In this document: positions 54,685 through 64,000 of the stretch, piece after piece | How positions within the stretch are numbered: the first letter of the stretch is position 1 | Layout: each line of letters begins with the position of its first letter | DNA from: Tolypocladium sp. Sup5 PDA-1 | Taxonomy: Eukaryota > Ascomycota > Sordariomycetes > Hypocreales > Ophiocordycipitaceae | Direction: 5' to 3' | DNA: 64,000 nt | Assembly: GCA_000750105.3 (NCBI GenBank) | Contig: JPHH03000005.1 | Coordinates: 372,001-436,000 of the forward strand | Notes under the pieces: generated by a model | Told to the model about the DNA's origin: nothing | Databases searched by the model: none | What the model saw: the letters and a program-made list of their open reading frames with translations, nothing else | Position numbers and translations under genes: made by a program

Positions 54685-57600
54685 TCACGTCCCATTCTCC
54701 GCATCTTTCTTGTCTCCCTCCTCACCCTTCTTGTCTCCCACCTCTTCTTTCTTGCCGCCCGCTTCGTCTTTCTTGCTGCCGCCGCCCAGGAACATGGCCT
54801 TGAAGTCGGCGTTGCTCTTGGGCGCGAGCTTCTCGCCGTCTGTCGCGGGGCCGTTCCCGCTGGTCGCTGGTTTTCTCGGTGCGAAGCCGAGGCCGCGTTT
54901 TGGACCGGGGCGGCCGAGGACGGGGCGCCGGATGGTGGTCGGCGGCGGCATGAGGCCCTTTGCTGCTGGGGCCTTGCCCTTGGCCCCCTTCTGGTCCTTG
55001 CTCCCGTAGACGATGCGATCCTCCTTCCGCTCGGCCTTTGCGTGGCGAAGCTCCTCGACCGAACCCGTGCGCAGTTTGCCACTTTCAAAGTCGAGGCCAT
55101 CGAGCTGGGGAGCGGCCTTGCCCGCCGTCGCAGCGTCCGCAAACTCAATTCTCGCGCCGCCGTGGCCAGGCTGCAGGACAAGCTGGACGATCGCGCCGTG
55201 AGGCTCAACAAGCGCCCGTACGCGCGCGTCGTTGACGGTATCGGGCAGGCCCATGAGGGCAATCGTGCGGGCCGCAATGTCTGCCGTGGAGGGTTTCGCG
55301 TGCTCGGCTCCGCCTTCGCCCATGTTCTCGTCCCCCTCGTTGTCACGCGAAGACGGGGCCGGAGACGCAGACCCGCGATTGGAGTTTACAGTCTTGGCCG
55401 CGTGCTTCACCTTGCTCTCTTTGGAGACCTCGACTGTGAGGATCTGGTTGCGGAACTTGGTGTTGTTCATCTCCTCCGCCGCCTTTTCCGCCTGCTCCTT
55501 GGTCTCAAAGTCGAGGTACGCGAATCCGCGGTTCCTGCCAGCCAGGTTCACCGGGGCGTTGACCCTCGTCACCTTTCCGAACTGGGAGAATACCTCCCGT
55601 ATCTCCTCCTCGGTGAGCGCTTTATCGAGGTTCGAAACGTGCACTTCCCGCCCCTCTGAAACGGCGCCTTCGCGATTCTTCTTGCGTCCCGGGTCCGAGT
55701 ACTTGGCCAACAGCTTGTACCTGTCCTCGAGAATGATGCCCTCCTTCGCGACAGCCTTGGCAGAGGCGTCACGGTCGCGGAAGGAGATGTAGCAGAAACG
55801 GCGGTGGGTGTTGACCTTCAGACTAGGCCAGCGAATGCTCAGAATGTCGCCGCAGTCTTTGAACAGGTTCCGGATATACTTTTCGTCGGCCACGGGCGGA
55901 TAGTTTGCAATGTACACGGTCAGGTCATAGCCCGAGAGGACACTGAGCTGAGACTGCCCAAAGTATTTGCCATCCCTGAGCAGCGCTGACTGCGCTTCCT
56001 CGGGGGAACGAAACTCGATCAACGCTGTCGAGGACTGGCCGTCCTTTTCGTGGACAAAGGCGGTAATGTTGTTGATGTGGCCATACTCCTTGAAATACTG
56101 GCGAACCTTGGTCTGCGTGGCCTCGGCGGGCAAGCCCGTCACGAGAATGGTCGCATTCTCTCGGTCCCTCTTGAAATCCTGCTGAGCCCCTGGTTTGTGC
56201 GCGTCAACCGCGTCCTGGCCGCTCTTTTGCCGCTTGTTGGCACTCTCGGCATCCTCACCGGCATCCACCAGAGATCCACGCTTGCGCTTAGGCCCGCTCG
56301 GCGATTCCGTTTCAGCAACCGGCTGCTCTACTTCTTGAGTACCATAGTAGGCAGCATAAGCAGCCGCCTTTTCCTGTTCCTCGCGTTCCCGGCGCCTCAT
56401 GACTCTCTTCTCGGCCTTGTGCACAATGTCGGTAGCGCGTCGCACCAAGGCCGGGAGCTCGTAGTCGTTGCAGTGCTGGAGGTACACCTCCAAAACCTTC
56501 TCGGGCCAGTCGACGGTCTGTCGGCTCGCAGCCGCGTGCAGCACTGCTGTCGCGACCGTAGGTACCCGCAGGCCAGAACCAGCCGATGAGGGCGTGGGGC
56601 TTCTGTTTAGCTGAGGGTTCGAAGAAAAGATGAGCATTTCCCACATGTAATATCGGAACCAAAAGTCGTAGCTGTCTGCGCAAATCTGGGAGCTCGCGAG
56701 GTCGTTCCACACTCTCCTCGCCTCGTCTATGGCGCCCTTCTTCTCGGTCAGGTACTGGATGTAGATTCTCTGCAGTCGGAACTTTGGGTCGCCCTTGAAG
56801 TCCTTGCCGTAAAGCCTCTTGCCGACGACGTCGACGTCTTCGAGAGCGGCCCTCAGGCCCACGTCGGCCACATCGACGGCCTCGTCGGTCGCAGTCGCTT
56901 CAAGCGCAGTGCGCTTGAGAAATGCGCACCACGCCACGTACATGTCAATCATGCTCTCCATGCCATTCTTGTATAGCTGGTTCTCGCTCGTGGCCGCGTG
57001 CTTGATGGACTCAATCTCCGAAAAGGGGAGCTTGGCCTCCTCGGCGCACAGGATGTATCTGTTCCACAGCCGCCCCGACCAGGGACAGTGTTGGACGGCC
57101 CTGCGAAGCATGTCGAGCAGCTTCTCGGGCGCCTGGAGCTCGGTGTTGGAGGATGAGACAAAGACAATGTACTCGTGCCAGACGTCGTCGTCGAGGGCGA
57201 AGATGCCAGTCAGAGCTCTGGCGAAGAGGCCGCAGCAGAGGTCCATGGCGATCTCGGGAATGTCGTTGTTCCTCCTGCTCTGCAGCATCTCCCATTCGAG
57301 GTAGTCCCGCATGGTAGCCTTTTGCGCCTCGACCTGGCCGGCCCGCACAGCTTCTTGCAGCTTGATCTCGAAGGGGTCGCGGGCGTCGATGACTCGCTTC
57401 GTCCCCTGGGCAGAGGCCGTGACCTCCTTCATCGCGTCCTCCCAGGCCGGCTTGTTGTACTCGGAAAGGAAGCTCGAAAAGGCTTGCGACGTGTCGTCCC
57501 AGGTGAGGTGCGGCGTGACGAGGCGGTCGCGATAGAGGTGGGTGATGCGGCGCACGCCCTCGGGGGTCCTGGTCTTGGCGAGCTGCTCCATCTCGAGGGA

Positions 57601-57936
57601 GACCCAGCGGTCCCAGAGGCGGTGGCTGTCGTCGAGGCGGTACTTGATGGCCTCGTAGCCCTGCTGCCAGAGGTCGAGCGCGGCGCCGAAGGAGAAGAGC
57701 TCGCGGCCCATCATCTGCTCCTCGTCGGACCAGCCGGCGTCGGCGGACTGGCTGCTGGCCCAGAGGCCCCAGAAGTAGTCGCAGTAGGCCAGCCAGATGC
57801 GCAGGCTGCCCGGCTCGGCGCCGATGGCGCGCTTGTAGAGCTCGACGACATTGACGCGGTGCTCGAGGTCGGCGGCGGTGCGGGCGGTCTCTTCGAGGTA
57901 GGCGAGCCAACTGTCCTCGCCTACGGGGTTGGCCAT
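54685..57936 (-). CDS. PRP24: U4/U6 snRNP assembly factor PRP24/SART3 (HAT repeats plus four RRMs)
   Basis: Promotes U4/U6 snRNA annealing and recycling in the spliceosome. A single exon of 1083 residues. HAT (half-TPR) repeats fill about residues 5-520 (LYKRAIGAEPGSLRIWLAYC, LRRAVQHCPWSGRLWNRYI, RRVWNDLASSQICADSYDFW). Four RRMs follow at roughly 585-660, 668-750, 765-840 and 875-945 (TILVTGLPAEATQTKVR; TVYIANYPPVADEKYIRN; EVHVSNLDKALTEEEIRE with GFAYLDFET; TIALMGLPDTVNDARVRA). The C-terminal SNADFKAMFLGG, about residue 1040, is the Lsm-binding motif that contacts the LSm2-8 ring on U6. Budding yeast Prp24 lacks the HAT region, so this is the SART3-like architecture. The start at 57936 (MANPVGEDSW) was preferred over an in-frame ATG at 58152. 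Confidence 0.95.
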   Translation of the reverse strand: MANPVGEDSWLAYLEETARTAADLEHRVNVVELYKRAIGAEPGSLRIWLAYCDYFWGLWASSQSADAGWSDEEQMMGRELFSFGAALDLWQQGYEAIKYRLDDSHRLWDRWVSLEMEQLAKTRTPEGVRRITHLYRDRLVTPHLTWDDTSQAFSSFLSEYNKPAWEDAMKEVTASAQGTKRVIDARDPFEIKLQEAVRAGQVEAQKATMRDYLEWEMLQSRRNNDIPEIAMDLCCGLFARALTGIFALDDDVWHEYIVFVSSSNTELQAPEKLLDMLRRAVQHCPWSGRLWNRYILCAEEAKLPFSEIESIKHAATSENQLYKNGMESMIDMYVAWCAFLKRTALEATATDEAVDVADVGLRAALEDVDVVGKRLYGKDFKGDPKFRLQRIYIQYLTEKKGAIDEARRVWNDLASSQICADSYDFWFRYYMWEMLIFSSNPQLNRSPTPSSAGSGLRVPTVATAVLHAAASRQTVDWPEKVLEVYLQHCNDYELPALVRRATDIVHKAEKRVMRRREREEQEKAAAYAAYYGTQEVEQPVAETESPSGPKRKRGSLVDAGEDAESANKRQKSGQDAVDAHKPGAQQDFKRDRENATILVTGLPAEATQTKVRQYFKEYGHINNITAFVHEKDGQSSTALIEFRSPEEAQSALLRDGKYFGQSQLSVLSGYDLTVYIANYPPVADEKYIRNLFKDCGDILSIRWPSLKVNTHRRFCYISFRDRDASAKAVAKEGIILEDRYKLLAKYSDPGRKKNREGAVSEGREVHVSNLDKALTEEEIREVFSQFGKVTRVNAPVNLAGRNRGFAYLDFETKEQAEKAAEEMNNTKFRNQILTVEVSKESKVKHAAKTVNSNRGSASPAPSSRDNEGDENMGEGGAEHAKPSTADIAARTIALMGLPDTVNDARVRALVEPHGAIVQLVLQPGHGGARIEFADAATAGKAAPQLDGLDFESGKLRTGSVEELRHAKAERKEDRIVYGSKDQKGAKGKAPAAKGLMPPPTTIRRPVLGRPGPKRGLGFAPRKPATSGNGPATDGEKLAPKSNADFKAMFLGGGSKKDEAGGKKEEVGDKKGEEGDKKDAENGT

Positions 57937-58562
57937 CGTCGTCGTCGTTTGCGGGCCGTGGATACGGGCATCACACGGGTGTCGCGCGAGCTGGAGGGTA
58001 TACGAAGTATAGGTGTAGGTCAGAAGTTTGGTGGTGGTGGAGGGGCACGGAGCTGAAGAGAACTGGGCAAGCTGGGACAGCGACAAAATAAAACCGGGGT
58101 CCAGAACGCTATATGGCCTCAGGCACAGGCGCGCAGCCAGCCTGCGACACAAGAGTCAGTCACGTCCCGGCACGGCCTTGGGCTGACTCTTTCTCGGGAG
58201 AAGCACATTCGGGGCGGGCTCCGATGCTCTCGCGGGTCTCGTCTCGTCGACCCGGCGCCAGCGCGGGCATCAGCTACGAGTACAGTTGAGCTACTGCCCG
58301 TGCCAGACGTCTGCCGCTGTTGGGCTACACGAGATGATGTAACTGGCGCATCACAGGCCGATTTGTGTAGCGAGCGCAAAGGGCCAAGGCAGGATGCGGT
58401 TGCCGCTCATTGGCCGGCGAGTGCCAGATGCGACCGAGCAAGCAAACAAGAAGCAATATAGGCCCTTCTAGGCTGGGGGCGGCACCTCTCAAGCCGTTCT
58501 AGGCCCCAGGCATGGCCATGCTTCATGGCATGGACATTTCCCTCGTGAGGGCCATGTGGACG

Positions 58563-58599
58563 AGCACGGGGGCAGCACGGGGGCAGCACGGGGGCAGCA
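58563..58599. repeat. 11-bp G-rich tandem repeat, three copies
   Basis: Unit AGCACGGGGGC repeated three times, with five-G runs. G-quadruplex formation is conceivable from three G5 tracts plus flanking Gs but unproven. Confidence 0.85.
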
Positions 58600-60041
58600 G
58601 CGGCGAGGCACCCGCGACAGACGCGTTCAAGTGGAGGTGTTGGTGAGATCTCCTTGTCGCCGATAGCCGTCGGGAGTGGCCGACCAAACCTGTCCGAGCC
58701 ACTCGTCAGGACGAGAGGCGCGCCGTCAGCCCTTTATGTTGGAGAGGCACAGGCTGCTTGATACCATATAGGAGAGGGCATAAACGAGGACAAGCCAATG
58801 GTTTGCGCCGGATAACCTGGCTCCGATCACTCCTTTGCCTGCATACCGTACTCGTACTGCGCTCTCGATGTGCCAATCGCCCTCTGCTTGCCTAATCGGG
58901 CAGTTTCTCTAATAGTTATCGGTCTGTAACGTCGTCGCGCTCTGCATTTGGGCAGGTTGCGGCCATGGCATTCATGCTTGCATACTTCGTACGATATGCC
59001 ACGTACCTGGATGCAGGGCGTTTTGCTTGTTTAGAGTGCGTGTGTTGGGCTCCTGTTGGTGCCGTCACGTATTCAACGTGCAACTCGCAATCGCTTCTCG
59101 CTTACACGTTGCAACCAAGTAGCCAACCAACCAAAGTACGGATAACCAACAATGCATTATCCCAACCCGAATCGCCTGGGGTGGCATCAGCAGCAAGCCG
59201 GGTTGCTGTGCGAGCCCAGGGTAGCCGTGATGGCCTCGGTAGTGGTGCGTGGGCAGGCCGCATGGAACAGGCCTGGGCCCTCAACTTGCATTGACGCTGA
59301 ACAAAAGAGCCTTGGCAGGATGGTCGGTGACTGCCTGATTGATTCTGCAGGTCGTCGTATTGATGGACCATTTCTCCATCATCGAGTTCTCGTGTACGAG
59401 TAGTTGGCCGCACTGAAGAGGCCTCACTAGAGTTCAGTGTTCAGACGTCGCGTTTCGTCTCCGTGTGGTCCCATCGGGCCACCCAGCATGCCAGCCAGCT
59501 GAGCCAGAGACCCTTTGTCCCACCCCGGGGGCCATCTGCAGTTTCATGGCTGGCGGCAAACGTTGCTCTGCCGTTTGCTGAGGTGGGCAGCTCACGCGTC
59601 ATCGTTCGACCATCGGCGGCAACTGGGTGACCGCCGTTTCAAATTGGGTGCCCATCGAATGGCTGGCTGTCATGATCAGGAGGGGATCGACGCTGCAGCA
59701 CTGCGACAAGGACCCCCCCTGGGGCCCCTGGCTAGACGGCCTCCCGCGGAGATATTAACGAACAATGCACGATGGCCCCCGACAACCAGATCGGCGGCAC
59801 GCAGAACCGCATCTGCGTCAAGCACCACCCAAAGATTGCCCGGTGAGACCCTCGAGAGTCTTGGACATGCTCGCGCATTTACCCTTGGGAGAACCAAAGC
59901 AGGGCACGAGAGACTCAGCTTTGCGGATGGCTAGCCGGGGTGGCCTGGTGCTTTACCCCTGACTACTGCACAGCTGGGGAGCTAAACATGCGACGACTCT
60001 AACCTAGCTCGTCGACGTGTCGCGCCGTTGCCCACAGACCA

Positions 60042-60057
60042 TACGGAGTACTCCGTA
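60042..60057. repeat. perfect palindrome TACGGAGTACTCCGTA
   Basis: Sixteen bases identical to their reverse complement. Partial versions of the same sequence lie near 2744, 12622 and 23316 in this window. Confidence 0.9.
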
Positions 60058-60419
60058 CACAGCCCCAGATTCTTCTTGGGATGCCATCTCCAGCCGCATG
60101 GCGGTTTCGCCGTGGAAATCAGCGACGCACCGGCAGCAGATTGTCAGGCGCCGCAAACACGGATCGCAGGCGGGTTCGTCAACGGTCCGATCGCGTGCCG
60201 CTCGCCGGCAGCTTTCGAGAATGTCCAGTCGCTGTGGCGCCTGCCCTCATCTTGGGCCGTGATGATGCTCGTGACGACGAGATTCACTGCTCCGTTTTTT
60301 CCCAGCTGCCCCTGCCTTCCGAGAAATCCATCCTTCCTGCCCGCAGAGCAAGGGACATGCCCCGTTTGGTGCGGCAGAAGGACCTTCTTCCGCGTACTGT
60401 AGCTCCTTGGCCGGCCTGT

Positions 60420-61001
60420 GCCTCCCACAGCACCACCCCTCTAGGGCTCCTCTCTCGACCATCACCGACATTCACTCTTCGTTTTCCTTCACACACTCTC
60501 TCTCCCATCAGTCGCGCATGCGCTCGGGTTCTTTGAATCGAGACTGATTGCCTCTTTTCTCTCTCTTTCTTTCCCTCGTTCTTTACTCGTGATTCACAGA
60601 GCCTCGCTCCGTCTCTCCTCCACGTTCACTTACCTCGCCCGCGAATTTTACATTCCCGTCTGGCTGGGACCTTGACACGCGACCGCCAACTCGACTTGCC
60701 TCAACTTTCCATTCCTTTGCGACTTCCATTCCTTCTTGTGCGCCCTCGTTCGTTCGTATTCGACCAGCGTACGAAGTACCACAGCAGTCGCATATTCCAG
60801 ATCCAGCTCAGCTTGCCGCCGACGATTTTCGTCTCACCCTAGGCGTCGTCACCTGCCTTCTCCTCTTTCCAGCCTCCTCTTCAGCTGGCCATCTTTTGAT
60901 CCCCCTTGCGCTCAGCATCTCGCGTGCTGTTTGCTATCTACGACCTCTCTACGACCTCTCCGCGATCCCGACGGCGGCGAAGCTCGAGCTACTCAGCCGA
61001 C
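60420..61001 (+). promoter_or_regulatory. pyrimidine-rich promoter/leader of the second CFEM gene
   Basis: About 580 bp dominated by CT and TTC runs (CTCTTTTCTCTCTCTTTC near 60552) ending at the ATG at 61002. CT-rich tracts mark core promoters and long leaders in filamentous fungi. No TATA box is obvious. Confidence 0.5.
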
Positions 61002-62026
61002 ATGGGCCGTTTTGTGTCACTCGTCTTCGGCGCCCTGAGCACGCTCCACGTGCTCAGCGCCATCGCCCAGGAAATACCAACCTGCATCGTAAGCTGGCGT
61101 TCTTGGCGTATGTTGCAAGTGACAGCTCTGACCCTCAAATCTAGCCACAATGCGCGAACCAGCTGAGATCCGAGTTCACCAAGTTTGCTTGCGGCAGTGC
61201 AGATGATGCCGGCTGCCTGTGTGCGAAGCCCGACTTTGCCTTTGGCATTCGCGACTGTGGTACTTCTTGCGGGGCCACGGATGCCAATGTTCACCAGTTT
61301 CTTGTTGGAGCCTTTTGCGCAGGTGAGTGAATCAACAATGGTGCCCTGACGTATTCATGTTTGAATGAGGCTCACCGTGATATTGTCCAGGTTTGATGCC
61401 TGCGGCGTCGACCTCGGTAGCGACCCCTTCGAGCACTGTGCAGCCCCCAACGTCATCCACTGCCCAGCCGTCGACGACTCAATCTGCAGTCACCCTCGTT
61501 ACCCCAAGCTCAACCTCCGTCGCGCCTGCTACGACACAGCAGTCCTCTTCAACGACGTCAACCGCTTCACCGTCTGCCACGGCAGAATCTACGGTTAGTG
61601 CTCCAGGTTAAGCTTTGAGATAAACGCATCTGACCAACAATGCAGTCAACGGGCTCTGCATCTGAAACGTCTGCGACGCCTTCTACAACGTCCGGCATCC
61701 CAGCCAGCGCAACATCCTCCGGAGCCGCCGCTGGAGGCGACTCCGGCTCTGGCCTGCCCCAGGCCGCCGTGATTGGTATTGGTGTCGGCATTGGAGCTGC
61801 TGTCATTGCCATCGCCGGCATTACCATCGGTCTCCTGCTGCGAAACCGCAAGCGAAAGCCCCGTCAGTCCATCGAGATTTCAAAGCCACTTCCCGGATCG
61901 GGCAGGACGTACCCCCCTCGCGACCGCGACCACAGCTCATTCGAAAAGTACGGGAATGATATCGAGATGACCTCGAATCGATACGAGGATATGGTTCCTC
62001 GAACGCAGCCCAGGACCATGGTGTAA
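61002..62026 (+). CDS. CFEM-domain cell-surface protein with one transmembrane helix (second copy)
   Basis: Extracellular eight-cysteine CFEM protein anchored by a single helix. Exons 61002-61088, 61145-61322, 61391-61593 and 61646-62026 encode 282 residues. Signal peptide MGRFVSLVFGALSTLHVLSA. CFEM cysteines fall at 28, 32, 45, 53, 55, 67, 71 and 87 (PTCIPQC, FACGS, GCLCAKPDF, RDCGTSC, GAFCAG), the full set. A Ser/Thr-rich stalk (about 90-180) is probably O-glycosylated. The transmembrane helix is at about 197-221 (AAVIGIGVGIGAAVIAIAG), with RNRKRKPRQS after it and a short tail containing FEKYGNDIEM. Layout as in the CFEM gene at 19307, but the two domains are not close in sequence, so a recent local duplication is unlikely. 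Confidence 0.9.
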
Positions 62027-62838
62027 CCAGAGCCCCAGCCTTGGAGTACCGGTAGCCGACCTCCGCTCGATGAGCAGGCTCAGAAAAACGGCAGAACCCG
62101 GCCGGCTTCTTTTGGGACTCCTTTTCCAAGTTGCGCGCCCAATGCCCGTTGTCAGCAAACGAGTGTGAATTTCCACTCCGGCATGGACAACTACAAGGAC
62201 ACACAACCCAGGCACGACAAGCCTGTCTCGACATTGTCGCTGGCGATGCGGCAGGATGATGCTTCCGGGTGCCATTTTAGTCTTTTCATACTTTTTAAGC
62301 GTTTCTTTCTATTTTCGCACGGGCGGGCTCCAGGGGGTCAATGTGCGCGGCCGAAGCACCGGGGATTTTCTAGCTCAGTTGTGCACCTACTGTATTGAAT
62401 GTACATTATTGTTACAATTCTCGCCTGAAGCACTAGCACCCATGAAGTGGTTAGGATGGATAGACAGAGGTGTAGGACGGATAGTCGGGGCGTAGGTTCT
62501 CGGCGGAGCCATGCGTACGAGAAGCTTGAGCTCTTCAAGCTTCAGTCTTGCCACGAATACCAGTACTTGCTCGATCTCACCTAACTGCGTTCCTGGAATA
62601 CCGTGCACGTGTTCACCCGCCTTATTAAGCAAAGCTGAAAGCTTTGCGATGCAGAGGGTACACGGCAAGTGCCCGAGCAAACAGCTTCTAGCTTTGCTTC
62701 TTTATGCAGAGGTATTAAGGTTGCGGAATTATCCGCTCTTCGGACATTGGTCGACGGAGGAATCCTATTCAGTCATTGAAAGACCTGCTTATACAGGCAT
62801 TGCTTTGAAGTCTACACGCCGCTGTGCTAATGTTCTGA
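62027..62838. other. intergenic, downstream of the second CFEM gene
   Basis: About 0.8 kb. An ORF at 62511-62885 runs into the first repeat units described next but shows no domain before them. Otherwise nothing recognisable. Confidence 0.5.
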
Positions 62839-63022
62839 CTTACACGGAGATAGCCGTCCTGACTTACACGCGACCGTCGCTCTGACTTACACGGAGACAG
62901 CCGTCCTGACTTACACGGCAACCGGCGCACTGACTTACACGACGACCCGTGTCACGGACCAACAGCTGTCTGCTTGGGCAGGCACAGGCTCTACGACTTA
63001 CACGACGATCGTTGCACTCGGC
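62839..63022 (+). pseudogene. degenerate tandem repeats coding L-T-Y-T units, remnant of a surface protein
   Basis: Five CTGACTTACACG cores are spaced 23-24 bp apart (starting near 62844, 62868, 62891, 62915 and 62939), followed by a diverged ACGACTTACACGACG copy near 62993. One reading frame translates to LTYTEIAVLTYTRPSL then a stop. After a one-base shift, caused by a 23-bp spacing between copies 2 and 3, it reads LTYTETAVLTYTATGAL and later GSTTYTTIVAL. Thr/Tyr repeats such as TTYTT are typical of fungal cell-wall and adhesin proteins. The frame break, lack of a start with signal peptide and lack of a C-terminal domain suggest decay. A purely non-coding minisatellite remains possible. Confidence 0.5.
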
Positions 63023-63641
63023 CTTTGGTGTGTTCGTTCTCCCTCAACAAAGTAGGGTACTGCCAAAGCAGCAATAACGAGTCTCTCGCATAAGAACTTG
63101 ATTGCTGCGACTTGATTGCTGAGACTGCATGATGATAGGGTAACGGCCACAGATGCCCCTTGTATGTCCGTCTGCCTCCAAGCTCCCTGGTCGCCCTCGG
63201 TCTTTTATGGGGTTTATACATTTTTTCATGTTGCCCCGGGTGGCCAGAGTCATCCGCACAGGAGGTCGGAGTAGTTAGGATCAGGCAAGATTTGGGAGTT
63301 CAAAGCGTGACGTCAGCGACTCGACATCTAAGAGAGAGTCGTCACTCTTGCGCTTGCCGGAAGGCAAGCTTCAGTCTCTTCAACTGAATGTAGTCCTTGC
63401 TCCTACCTGACCGACCAGCCCACACTATTGGACCTGGTGCCTTGAGCACCTGACACTGCACTTGAATACAATATTATTTTCGGGCTGGTTTACCACGGTG
63501 CTGGTTTGTTGAGGGAGAACAAATACACCAAGGGCCGAGAGCAACGGGACGTCGTGTAAGAGAAAAGGTAGGCGCCGCTATCGTACATGTTTAGAGTGTT
63601 GTTGATATCTGTCTGCCAGAGCCTTGCGCCTGAAACATCTT
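63023..63641. other. intergenic, upstream of the uL22m gene stop
   Basis: About 0.6 kb with no supported gene. The right part is likely the 3' UTR of the uL22m gene on the minus strand. Confidence 0.55.
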
Positions 63642-64000
63642 CTACCACGAGTAATATGGTCGCTGTCCATAGACTGCACGATTGGGTAGGTGGACCCACG
63701 GGCCCTTTGCCGCCTTCTTGGCCTCGCGCTCCTCGTGCTCTCGTATCCTCGTCTTCTCTTCTTTGAGCAAGACGGTGAAGCCTGGAGTGATAACTCTGTT
63801 AGTCATTCGCCGCTCCGTTGGGAGCAAAGGAATGGAGGGACGAACTTGTGCTTGGGTGCTGGATGATGCCCATTCTCCCACGCCCCTTGTAGTCGATTGA
63901 CTTTCCACGCCACGGCCCCCTGCCTACCCACGACTGCGCAATGTACATGCGCGTCGGGTCGGCGACTTCCATCCACTTGCCCTCCTTGGTGAGGATCTTG
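63642..64000 (-). CDS. MRPL22: mitochondrial large-subunit ribosomal protein uL22m, 5' part outside window
   Basis: Protein of the mitoribosomal exit tunnel. Two visible exon parts, 64000-63846 and 63781-63642, with intron 63845-63782. Reading from the window edge: KILTKEGKWMEVADPTRMYI, AQSWVGRGPWRGKSIDYKGR, GRMGIIQHPST, then over the intron SFTVLLKEEKTRIREHEERE, and the end HLPNRAVYGQRPYYSW. The AQSWVGRG and ending blocks match fungal L22m proteins as I know them. The presequence and N-terminal half lie right of base 64000. The conserved Ser of STSF is split by the intron. Confidence 0.9.

Larger units (their letters stand above)
57937..61001. other. 3.1-kb gene-free region
   Basis: The largest gap in the window, between the divergent PRP24 and CFEM starts. 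It includes an 11-bp G-rich repeat (58563-58599), a perfect 16-bp palindrome (60042-60057) and a long pyrimidine-rich stretch (60420-60900). ORFs up to 151 codons overlap in several frames and lack domains. A non-coding transcript or long 5' leader is possible but not shown. Confidence 0.5.

Noticed and set aside
57937..58152. In-frame N-terminal extension of PRP24 from the ATG at 58152
   Set aside because: The 72 extra residues have no family match, while MANPVGEDSW at 57936 directly precedes the first HAT repeat. Taken as leader sequence.

Overview
This window is nuclear DNA of a filamentous ascomycete. The signs are GC-rich coding sequence, genes with one to seven short introns (mostly 48-110 nt, GTRNGT donors, CTRAC-type branch sites, YAG acceptors), gene spacing of 0.3-3 kb, and families typical of Pezizomycotina (two CFEM membrane proteins, DUF4246, a GCN1-DHX29 divergent pair). 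A Sordariomycete, probably Hypocreales, fits best, but the sequence alone does not fix genus. No CRISPR array, operon, intact transposon or tRNA was found.

Layout. 1-2303 (-): 5' part of a DDHD phospholipase A1. 3112-3933 (-): small RING-like protein. 4740-6916 (+): fimbrin. 7163-9451 (-): sterol O-acyltransferase. 10576-11865 (+): SR-type RRM protein. 13493-14703 (+): mitochondrial carrier of the YPR011C type. 15483-16366 (+): ribosomal protein eL18. 16598-17929 (-): mitochondrial 2'-O-methyltransferase MRM2. 19307-20522 (+): CFEM membrane protein. 20647-22951 (-): DUF4246 protein. 23572-25368 (-): coiled-coil protein with an AT-hook-like motif. 25935-27137 (+): oligosaccharyltransferase subunit OST3. 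27805-29238 (-): RACK1, with a U24-like snoRNA in its fourth intron. 30036-31039 (-): TAF8. 32196-34955 (+): isochorismatase/AlkB/GST-like fusion. 35328-37143 (-): mitochondrial SHMT. 38852-39700 (-): ribosomal protein eL19. 40240-48430 (-): GCN1. 49432-54218 (+): DHX29-like DEAH helicase. 54685-57936 (-): PRP24/SART3. 61002-62026 (+): second CFEM protein. 62839-63022: degenerate repeats. 63642-64000 (-): mitochondrial uL22.

Functional picture. Most genes are housekeeping. Translation is well represented: eL18, eL19, RACK1 with an rRNA-methylation guide RNA, GCN1, the DHX29-like helicase, MRM2 and uL22m. RNA and transcription factors are PRP24, the SR protein and TAF8. Lipid, ER and one-carbon functions are the phospholipase, ARE2, OST3 and SHMT. 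These genes are not an operon, and nothing shows that their proximity is functional.

Least ordinary features: (i) a 919-residue single-exon protein joining an EntB-like isochorismatase fold, an AlkB-type Fe(II)/2OG dioxygenase with all metal ligands visible, and a C-terminal GST-like region; (ii) the intron-encoded snoRNA; (iii) a DUF4246 protein with a dioxygenase-like H-x-E...H...R pattern and a very acidic insert; (iv) a decayed array of LTYT-coding repeats. Exon coordinates were worked out by hand from splice signals and family continuity. In every multi-exon gene where all exons were summed, the joined coding length is a multiple of three.
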